Shown here: one piece after another, positions 56,850 to 64,000 of the stretch
Layout: each line of letters starts with the position of its first letter
How positions within the stretch are numbered: position 1 is the first letter of the stretch
DNA from: Gammaproteobacteria bacterium
Lineage (GTDB): Bacteria > Pseudomonadota > Gammaproteobacteria > Pseudomonadales > Azotimanducaceae
Direction of reading: 5' to 3'
DNA length: 64,000 nucleotides
Assembly (NCBI GenBank): GCA_002690865.1
Contig: NZGG01000019.1
Location: 1-64,000 of the forward strand
Notes under the pieces: generated by a model
Told to the model about the DNA's origin: nothing
Seen by the model: the letters and a program-made list of their open reading frames with translations, nothing else
Databases searched by the model: none
Translations under genes and position numbers: made by a program

Positions 56850-57757
56850 ATGCGCGTCCGCTATATAATATATGAAGCTGGAGCGATTGGGGGTGCGATT
56901 GGAGCCCAACTATTCCAACAAGGTCAAGATGTAACCCTTAAAGCGAGAGGCACTCACAACCAACGCATCGCCCAAGAAGGACTTCGCTATATCAATCCAG
57001 AAAAGAATATTACTCTTCAAATACCAGTAGTTGACCATCCTGCAGAGTTATCTTTCGAAGAGGACGACATCATCTTTCTAACAGTAAAGTCTCAGCATAC
57101 TACTCAAGTAGTGCTAGATTCGGGCACATATGCCAAACCAAACATACCGATTGTTTACTGCCAAAATGGCGTAGTAAATGAAGAAATTGCACTTCGCTTC
57201 TTTGATAACGTATATTGCATGTTAGTCATGGTTGGTGGGACTCATTTATATCCTGGGGAAGTTATTCATCACAGTGCTAGACCCGGTGGGGTGCTTAACT
57301 GCGGCAGATATCCTAAAGGGATCGATGAGATAATAAAGACAATCTCTACCGATCTTACCAAAGCCGGATTTATCTCAAGGCTGAACGGCAATGCGATGGG
57401 ATTTAAGTACACCAAACTAGTGATGAATCTCGGTAACGCGCTCCAAGCTCTTTGCGGGGGCAACATCAGCGAACTAATCGAACAAGCCAGAAATGAAGAA
57501 TTACTTTGTCTCAAGGTTGCTAATCTAAAACTAATTGACTTAGACCTTAAAGGAATAGAGTATAGAAATACCGCGAAACTTCCAGCCACTATGCGCGGTG
57601 CGGATCTTCATGGCAAAGTCTGCACAGAGGCTCCGCTGATATCGAAACAGATTACTTAAACGAAGAAATCTGCCGACTGGGAAGGATGCACGGAATCCCT
57701 ACCCCCGTAAATAAAGCTATCCAAATACTCACGAGCAGAGCAATAAAACAGGGTTAG
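56850..57757 (+). pseudogene. Ketopantoate reductase-like (PanE/ApbA family) gene with a frameshift
   Basis: The frame from 56850 codes for a PanE-type protein: Rossmann motif EAGAIGGAIGAQL at the start and FLTVKSQHT with the conserved Lys. It stops at 57659. In the frame one base back, the missing conserved C-terminus continues as ETDYLNEEICRLGRMHGIPTPVN to a stop at 57755-57757, so a shift of one base near 57620-57635 has broken it. It is either a recent pseudogene or a sequencing/assembly error. If intact it would reduce a 2-keto acid such as ketopantoate with NADPH. Confidence 0.75.
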
Positions 57758-57976
57758 TAAACGGGCACACTGACAGCAGAAGATATTTATACCCTTAGTA
57801 ATGATATCTAAACCGAAATTGCATTAGGAAAGTTAGCGGCATGCAGCTTTCATATTCAATTTTTATCAACATGGTTATATAGGATTTTTAATACTCCACT
57901 ACGTCATTTGTCGGCCGAAACAGTTAATATAGGGCGTACAATTAATAGTGAATAATCTAAGTCGTATGAAAAAGGA

Positions 57977-59038
57977 ATGGATGTGCTAGAAACAATCTCT
58001 AAACGCGGTTTTGATCCAATAACCTACCGCTTCGAAGATAGGGGCCCAGATCCCGGAACAATGTCTAAAGTAGCGGACGGCATATTTTGGATAAGAATGC
58101 CTCTGTGGGGACGCCTAAAACATATTAATGTTTGGCTGCTCGAGGATAACGACGGCTGGACAATCGTGGATACAGGAATTTTTACCGAGGACGTGCAAAA
58201 ACATTGGAAAGCAATCTTTTCCAATCACCTAAATGGCAAGCCGATCACTCGCGTAATCGCAACCCATTTGCACACCGACCATACCGGTAATGCTGGATGG
58301 ATCTGCCAAGAATGGGGCTGTGATCTTTGGATGAGCCAAGCAGACTTTTATATGTGTAAGGTTATGGCAAACGACGGTCCATCTGACGTTCCGGATGATG
58401 CGATTCGCTTCTATCGGCGCGCCGGCTTTACAGAAAAGAGACTAGAAAGATATAAACAACGGTTTGGCCAGTTTGGTGCTAGTATTTCCCCACTACCCGC
58501 AGGGTACCAGAGGATCAGAGACAACCAGTATATCGACATAGGAGGTCGAGAATGGAGAGCCGTTATTGGCCACGGACACGCTCCTGAACACGTCTGCCTC
58601 TATTGTCCCGAACTAAAAATCATTATCGCTGGAGACCAGATATTACCGAAAATTACTCCGAATATTAGTGTATTCCCGAGCGAACCAAATGCCAATCCAT
58701 TACGGGAGTGGATAAATTCATGCGCTCGCTTTCGAGAAGTCCTACCACCTAACTTACTTGTTCTCCCTGCGCACGAAAATCTTTATGAAGGTGTTCATGA
58801 GAGATTAACCGAATTAATCGACTGGCACGAAGTTGCACTGGAAAAACTCTACCAACTTTGTAAAACACCAGTCCGAGCAGTCGATGTTTTCCCAGCTCTG
58901 TTCAAAAGTGAGATCACCGAGACAAGCTACTTTCCTGCGACTGGAGAGGCCATAGCGCATCTGCACTGTGCTCTCGATCGACGAATGCTCACGTTCGAAG
59001 AAGACAAGGATGGTATCGCTTGGTGGTCTCAAGCCTAG
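57977..59038 (+). CDS. Metallo-beta-lactamase-fold hydrolase
   Basis: 353 residues. The zinc motif is ATHLHTDHTGNAGW (HxHxDH, about residues 95-102), with further ligands in GHGHAPEHVC (about 195-204) and AGDQILP (about 216), and a late LPAHE. The opening GIFWIRMPLWGRLKHINVWLLED is typical of MBL proteins related to hydroxyacylglutathione hydrolase/long-chain-substrate members. Substrate unknown. A ribosome-binding site AAAGGA precedes the ATG very closely. Confidence 0.85.
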   Translation: MDVLETISKRGFDPITYRFEDRGPDPGTMSKVADGIFWIRMPLWGRLKHINVWLLEDNDGWTIVDTGIFTEDVQKHWKAIFSNHLNGKPITRVIATHLHTDHTGNAGWICQEWGCDLWMSQADFYMCKVMANDGPSDVPDDAIRFYRRAGFTEKRLERYKQRFGQFGASISPLPAGYQRIRDNQYIDIGGREWRAVIGHGHAPEHVCLYCPELKIIIAGDQILPKITPNISVFPSEPNANPLREWINSCARFREVLPPNLLVLPAHENLYEGVHERLTELIDWHEVALEKLYQLCKTPVRAVDVFPALFKSEITETSYFPATGEAIAHLHCALDRRMLTFEEDKDGIAWWSQA

Positions 59039-59179
59039 TTTCTGGATGTGCTATAAGCAATCGTAAGTGAGCCACTCTTAATCGCACCAACTCGGGGCTT
59101 TTGTAAGCATCTTGTAAGACTAATCGTCGGATTTTACTGCGTATGTTAAGCTCTCTCCGCGCGACGTTCAGGAACAAGT

Positions 59180-60373
59180 ATGGAATTAGCAAAACAACTT
59201 ACTAAATTAGGTACGGAGACAGCTTTCGCTGTATCACAGAGGGCGTCAGACTGGGCAAATCAGGGTCACAAGATATATCCTTTTCATTTGGGTGATATCA
59301 ATTTACCTACGCCCGAGAACATTGTGGAGGCCGCAAAAAAAGCGATCGGTGATGGATACACTGGTTACTGCCCTGGCGCAGGAATTCCTGAGCTAAGGGC
59401 TGCTATAGCAAGAGATGTGGGATCTAAAAGAGGGCTCAATTATTCTGCAGAGAATGTCTCAATTCAGCCTGGCGGAAAACCAGTTATCGGAAAGTTTATC
59501 AGCGCAGTTATGAACCCAGGGGAAGAGGTCCTATATCCAAACCCTGGATATCCAATATACGAATCGCAAATCGAATATCAGGGCGGCGTGGCCATACCGT
59601 ATGGTTACCACGAAACATCGGATGGTTTCTCACTTGACTTTGAGGCTATAGAAAGGGGAATCAGCAAGAAGACGAAGGCGCTTATCTACAATAATTATCA
59701 AAATCCAAATGGCGCTCAGTCCTCTCTTCAAGAGATGGAGAGAGTAGCAGAGCTAGTGTTAAAAAATGACCTATGGGTTTTGTCAGATGATGCCTATTAT
59801 GAGATTCAATATAAGGGCTCGCCTAATTCAATAGCAAATATTCCAGGCATGAAGGAAAGAACCGTAATTCTTTACACTTGCTCAAAAAGATTCGCCATGA
59901 CAGGTTGGCGGTTAGGTGCAGCAATAGGACCAGAGAAAATTATTGAAGTCATTAGTAAGTTGAACACCAACGCTGAATCTTGTACGACCCATTTCATTCA
60001 GCACGCACTTGTTGAAGCCGTTGAAGGCGAGACATCAGGACCAGATATAATTTTAGAAACATTAAAACAGCGCAGAGACGCTGCAGTCTTCGGTCTCAAT
60101 GAAATAGATGGGATCTCCATAGCCACGCCAGAATCTACTTTCTATCTGTTCCCCAATGTCACCTCTATTATGGAGCGGAAGCAGATAAATGATGTGGATC
60201 GCTTAATGGAAGAAGCCTTAGTACATTCTGATGTTTCGTTCTGTACTCGAAATCATTTCGGTCGACCACTGGACGGTGAGACCGATCATTACATTCGGTT
60301 TGCCTATTCAGGAATAGATGTTGCAGACATTCATGAGGGCATGGCAAGACTGAAATCTTTTTTTGAGGCGTAG
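59180..60373 (+). CDS. Class I/II PLP-dependent aminotransferase
   Basis: 397 residues. PLP site Lys236 in TCSKRFAMTGWRLG, Asp in VLSDDAYYE (about 203), Asn in NNYQNPNGAQS (about 176) and the N-terminal GDINLPTPENIV. This is the aspartate/aromatic-type subfamily Ia fold; the donor amino acid cannot be settled by eye. The next gene begins 3 bp after its stop, so it is transcribed with the RND efflux genes. Confidence 0.88.
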   Translation: MELAKQLTKLGTETAFAVSQRASDWANQGHKIYPFHLGDINLPTPENIVEAAKKAIGDGYTGYCPGAGIPELRAAIARDVGSKRGLNYSAENVSIQPGGKPVIGKFISAVMNPGEEVLYPNPGYPIYESQIEYQGGVAIPYGYHETSDGFSLDFEAIERGISKKTKALIYNNYQNPNGAQSSLQEMERVAELVLKNDLWVLSDDAYYEIQYKGSPNSIANIPGMKERTVILYTCSKRFAMTGWRLGAAIGPEKIIEVISKLNTNAESCTTHFIQHALVEAVEGETSGPDIILETLKQRRDAAVFGLNEIDGISIATPESTFYLFPNVTSIMERKQINDVDRLMEEALVHSDVSFCTRNHFGRPLDGETDHYIRFAYSGIDVADIHEGMARLKSFFEA

Positions 60374-60376
60374 GTT

Positions 60377-61495
60377 ATGAGGGCTTTTTTTAAACGATTT
60401 GCAGGAACTATTCAGATCAGCGTGATTGCAATCGCACTTCTCGTAACTTTTATTATAACGAGAGCACCATCTGAACAAGCAGTTAGTTCGGCTGTGCGAG
60501 GAGAAGCTATTTCCGATGAAAAGAGAACAGTTTTGGTGAGTAAGCCTACTGTTGCTGCCCATACGCCTATAATAAAAGCAAGCGGTAGCATGGAAGTACA
60601 ATCCTACGTAACTATGTCTAGTGAAGTTAGCGGGCGAGTAATTCAAGTATCTGATGCGCTGAGGGTTGGAGGTAAATTCAGCGCGGGTGAGGTTCTGTTG
60701 AGGATAGATCCCAATGACTTCGAATTACGGTTGGAACAAGCAATAGCAGATGTCGCCTCAGCAGAAGCAACGCTGAAACTCCGTGTTGCCGAAAGTAATG
60801 CCGCACGAGAAAACTACGCTTTGTTGCACGTTGGTAAACCAGTACCTGAGCTTGTAGCAAAAGAACCACAAAAGAGTCAGGCGAAGGCTCAACTAGATTC
60901 GGCTATTGCCCGAGAAAAAATCGCGGCTCTTGCCCTATCAAGAACAGAATTCTCAATGCCATTCGCTGGCTACGTCACGGAGTCTTCAGCGAGCTTAGGA
61001 CAATTACTGGCTCAGGGACAGACATTTGGTCGAGCATTTGCAGACTCTGCTGTCGAGGCAAATGTAACTATTACCACTGAGGAATTAGCGATTATCTCAC
61101 CAGTAAAGGGACGTTCTGCAAAACTTATTACCAATAATCAAATATATAAGGCGACCTTAGATAGAGTTTCGGCTGAACTTGATAGCAAAACTCGTTTTGC
61201 TAGGATTTTTCTGAAAGCGGAAGAAAAAGTTCCTCCGGGCACATTTGTCAGTGTTGAGATTGAAGGCGCTCCTCAGAAAGACACGATGTCGCTGCCCTTG
61301 TCTGCTCGTAAGGAAAATGATGACGCATGGATCGTGTCAAATGGATCTTTGCAACAAGTTAAATTGGACGTTGTTAGTACGCATCCTGATGTGATAATTG
61401 TCAAGGCCTTCGATTTTCAAGACGGCATAGTTCAAAGCGATACTCCATGGGCGAGGAATGGACTAGCCGTATCCATCCTCCGCACCCAACAATGA
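60377..61495 (+). CDS. RND efflux periplasmic adaptor (membrane fusion protein)
   Basis: 372 residues. An N-terminal membrane anchor (SVIAIALLVTFIITRAP) is followed by the lipoyl half-motif VSGRVIQVSDALRVGGKF and VLLRIDPNDFELRLEQA, a coiled-coil hairpin (about 115-190), the second lipoyl half FAGYVTESSASLGQLL, and a beta-barrel. This is the HlyD/AcrA-type adaptor that joins the inner-membrane pump to an outer-membrane channel. Its stop overlaps the pump gene's start in an ATGA junction. Confidence 0.9.
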   Translation: MRAFFKRFAGTIQISVIAIALLVTFIITRAPSEQAVSSAVRGEAISDEKRTVLVSKPTVAAHTPIIKASGSMEVQSYVTMSSEVSGRVIQVSDALRVGGKFSAGEVLLRIDPNDFELRLEQAIADVASAEATLKLRVAESNAARENYALLHVGKPVPELVAKEPQKSQAKAQLDSAIAREKIAALALSRTEFSMPFAGYVTESSASLGQLLAQGQTFGRAFADSAVEANVTITTEELAIISPVKGRSAKLITNNQIYKATLDRVSAELDSKTRFARIFLKAEEKVPPGTFVSVEIEGAPQKDTMSLPLSARKENDDAWIVSNGSLQQVKLDVVSTHPDVIIVKAFDFQDGIVQSDTPWARNGLAVSILRTQQ

Positions 61496-64000
61496 CCGAG
61501 ATTTTGGCAGACGTAAACAAGAGAGGCGGAATAGTTAATTATTTCGCAGGGAATATAGTCGCTGCGAACCTAATGATGGCGCTCATGCTAATTGGCGGGG
61601 CCATCTCGGTTGTCTCCCTTAATACTCAGCTTTTCCCCAATATTGAACCAGGAGCGATCACTGTCTCAGTACCCTACCCCGGTGCGACACCTGCCGAGAC
61701 TAGTGAGGCAATTGTTAAGAGAGCAGAGCAAGCAGTCTTAGGCATCGAAGGAGTTAAGAAGGTGTCCTCACGAGCCTCTGAAAACTATGGATCGCTTACT
61801 ATAGAACTGCAGGATTTTGTTGACGATGACAAGGTGAAAGATGACATTGAAGCAGCAATCAACCAGATATCAGATTTTCCTCCCCGGTACGCTGAGGAAC
61901 CCGATATCCAAAAATTGGTAACTACAAATCAGGTCATGACACTAGTGGTGTCGTCAGATAGCTCAGAGCGGTACTTAAAAGAAGGGGCTGCCGATTTGGA
62001 AAATGCCCTGCTCGCATTACCCAGCGTGACTCTCGTCTCTACGCTGGGCGCGAGGGACTATGAAATATCGATTGAGGTCTCGGAATCGGCACTCCGGCAG
62101 TACGGAATGACAATCGATGACGTAGCAAATGCAATACGTGCTTCATCCGTTAATATCGGGGCTGGGGAGATTAAAACTGATAGTGGGGACCTTCTCCTAC
62201 GTACTGATACGAAGCGCCAAACGGGAGAAGAATTTGAAGATATTGTTCTCAGATCAGGGGCTGATGGATCTTTACTTCGATTAAGCGATGTCGCTATTGT
62301 GCATGATGGCTTCACTGATACAGATCTAAGAAATGAGTTCGAAAAACGTACTTCCATATTGCTTCGAGTAAACGCAGCGCCGAGTGAGGATCTTCTCCAG
62401 ATTGCAAGCGACATCAAGAACTTCCTCGATAATTACGAACCCATGCCCGGTGTTAATGTAAATATTTGGAGTGATGAGTCAGAAATTCTTGAGGGACGTC
62501 TCAGTTTATTAATACGAAATGGGTTCCTCGGATTTGCACTGGTGTTTCTGTTTCTAGTAGTAATGCTTGATTTGCGTCTCGCGATTTGGGTCGCAATGGG
62601 AGTGCCTATATCTTTTTTTGGCGCATTCTTGTTCTTTCCCTTCCTCAATGTTGATATCACAATGATATCTCTATTTGGATTGATTATTGTCTTAGGAATC
62701 GTCGTTGATGATGCCATTGTTGTTGGAGAGAACATTGTCGCTGAACAAGAACGAGGACACAAAGGTGTTCATGCAGCGAAACTCGGAGTCGAGGGTGTGA
62801 AGAGTCCGGTGACTATTGGTGTATTGACCACTATGGCAGCATTCGCACCGCTACTTTTCGTCACTGGCCCATTCGGACAAATTTTAGGGGTTGTGTCAGT
62901 AATCGTCATAAGTGTCTTAATCATGTCATTAGTAGAGGCCTTCTTTATTCTTCCGGCGCATCTAGCCCACGGTGGATCTTGGAGCCGTCCGCCACTGGAT
63001 AAATTACAACAAAGAGTAAGCAAAGGACTTGAGCATGTGAGAGATAACATCGTACTCCCCCTAATTGAGTCAGCGATAACATATCGTTACCGTACTCTCA
63101 CTATCTCAATTATTTTCTTCATCTTAAGCATCTCTCTAATAGCATTTGGAACCGTGCGTTTTGTTTTTTTTCCTTCATTAGAGGGCGATAATATTCAGGT
63201 TAGTATCGCGTACCCGATAGGCACACCATTTCAGAAAACAGAAAAAACTGCTGAAAAGATTGTAGAAGCGGCCTATCGTCTTAACAACGATTTAGATGGT
63301 GCAGCTTTCGAGTCAATTAGTGTAACTATCGGAGGGAATACTACGACGGGGGGCGGGCCTGGTGGCGGGAGTAATGTTAACGTGGCAGGGCATCTAGCAT
63401 CTATTATCGTACAACTTCAAAAAGAGCCGCTTCGAACGCTTTCTGCAAAGGAACTTGAAAGGCGCTGGAGAGCCGAAGTTGGAGATATTTCGGGGGCAGA
63501 AAATATCTCCTATGTATCAGATATTTTTAATCAAGGGCAGGATATTGTTTACGAGTTCAGTCACATAGACGACGAAACTCTCTTAGCTGCTATTGAAATA
63601 TTCAAGCAGTCACTCGCTAAGCTTCCAGCAGTTTATGATGTGCAGGATTCATTCAAATTGGGCAAGAGACAATACGATGTTGAACTTACTGACGTCGGTA
63701 AAGCGGCCGGGTTAAATTCCTCTATGGTCGCAAGACAGTTGCGAATGAATTTCTACGGGGAAGAAGTTCAACGTATTCAAAGAGGACGCGACGAAATTAG
63801 AGTTATGGTTAGATATCCAAGTACAGAACGCCGCAGTAGAGAAGACCTTTATAACACAAGAATTAGGCTGCTCGATGGCACAGAGACCTCCTTGAGGACC
63901 GTGGCTAATTTAACAGAGACTCGAAGTTACTCTACTATTGAAAGCGTGGATGGCAAAAGAATAGTAAGAGTTACAGCAGAACTCGATGAGGCCATTAATA
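61492..64000 (+). CDS. RND family efflux transporter permease (3' end beyond window)
   Basis: The frame starts ATG at 61492, overlapping the adaptor's stop by 4 bp, and stays open for 836 codons to the window end. It begins with a membrane anchor and the N-terminal helix, then FPNIEPGAITVSVPYPGATPAE, typical of AcrB/CusA-like pumps. The proton-relay segment VDDAIVVGENIVAEQERG lies around 62703-62760 with paired Asp. The usual length is about 1,020-1,050 residues, so roughly a fifth is missing. No outer-membrane factor gene is present in the window; the substrate is unknown. Confidence 0.9.
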   Translation, partial: MTEILADVNKRGGIVNYFAGNIVAANLMMALMLIGGAISVVSLNTQLFPNIEPGAITVSVPYPGATPAETSEAIVKRAEQAVLGIEGVKKVSSRASENYGSLTIELQDFVDDDKVKDDIEAAINQISDFPPRYAEEPDIQKLVTTNQVMTLVVSSDSSERYLKEGAADLENALLALPSVTLVSTLGARDYEISIEVSESALRQYGMTIDDVANAIRASSVNIGAGEIKTDSGDLLLRTDTKRQTGEEFEDIVLRSGADGSLLRLSDVAIVHDGFTDTDLRNEFEKRTSILLRVNAAPSEDLLQIASDIKNFLDNYEPMPGVNVNIWSDESEILEGRLSLLIRNGFLGFALVFLFLVVMLDLRLAIWVAMGVPISFFGAFLFFPFLNVDITMISLFGLIIVLGIVVDDAIVVGENIVAEQERGHKGVHAAKLGVEGVKSPVTIGVLTTMAAFAPLLFVTGPFGQILGVVSVIVISVLIMSLVEAFFILPAHLAHGGSWSRPPLDKLQQRVSKGLEHVRDNIVLPLIESAITYRYRTLTISIIFFILSISLIAFGTVRFVFFPSLEGDNIQVSIAYPIGTPFQKTEKTAEKIVEAAYRLNNDLDGAAFESISVTIGGNTTTGGGPGGGSNVNVAGHLASIIVQLQKEPLRTLSAKELERRWRAEVGDISGAENISYVSDIFNQGQDIVYEFSHIDDETLLAAIEIFKQSLAKLPAVYDVQDSFKLGKRQYDVELTDVGKAAGLNSSMVARQLRMNFYGEEVQRIQRGRDEIRVMVRYPSTERRSREDLYNTRIRLLDGTETSLRTVANLTETRSYSTIESVDGKRIVRVTAELDEAIN

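Overview
The window looks like chromosomal DNA of a free-living, probably marine, gammaproteobacterium. Pointers to this are moderate-to-low GC by eye, a RapA remodeller, a split class II ribonucleotide reductase (NrdJa/NrdJb), a RibBX-type riboflavin protein, a TatT-containing TRAP transporter and a three-gene PntAa/PntAb/PntB transhydrogenase. No rRNA is present. The assignment below class level is inference only. Region 1 (1 to about 6,570): accessory DNA. It reads as one end of an integrative element inserted at the 3' end of a selenocysteine tRNA gene (selC, 6569-6662, minus strand). It carries a tyrosine integrase next to the tRNA, a secreted orphan protein bracketed by 28-bp direct repeats, a protein whose C-terminal half has the three motifs of a family-A-like polymerase palm, a MORN-repeat protein, a SEL1-repeat protein and a truncated membrane-anchored ORF. 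The other end lies left of the window. Region 2 (6.7-15.4 kb): a glycine-zipper lipoprotein, an oxidoreductase-SelD fusion (selenophosphate synthesis, fitting the adjacent selC), a DUF1853 protein, a heterodimeric ABC exporter pair and a class III aminotransferase. Region 3 (15.4-25.9 kb): a structured leader RNA followed by nrdJa, nrdJb and thyA (deoxynucleotide supply), a DUF1244 protein, rapA, a ferredoxin reductase/ferredoxin pair and a 2-hydroxyacid dehydrogenase. Region 4 (26-35.4 kb): a Prc-type tail-specific protease with an added FimV-like LysM domain, phosphomannomutase, gamma-glutamyltransferase, a 600-bp gene-free stretch ending in an intrinsic terminator, then a non-canonical carbamoyltransferase, ribBX and a metallo-beta-lactamase-fold hydrolase. 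Region 5 (35.5-42.7 kb): a four-component TRAP transporter operon (TatT, DctP, DctQ, DctM), an SMP-30 lactonase-like gene, an orphan exbD beside a REP-associated transposase, and two hotdog-fold dehydratase genes. Region 6 (42.7-51.4 kb): a thioredoxin-fold DUF255 protein, a DsbD/ScsB-like reductase, an acyl-CoA carboxyltransferase and the pnt operon. Region 7 (51.4-64 kb): a zinc-ribbon/TerB-like protein, a plant-like ilvC, metX, an acyl-CoA dehydrogenase, a frameshifted panE-like gene, a metallo-hydrolase, a class I aminotransferase and an RND efflux adaptor/pump pair cut by the window end. The items that deserve most attention are the polymerase-like protein in the selC island, the tRNA-Sec with a 12-bp rather than 13-bp acceptor/T stack, the nrdJ leader RNA, the carbamoyltransferase lacking the ornithine-site motifs, and the Prc-LysM fusion. 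All functional names rest on motif recognition by eye; no database search was run.
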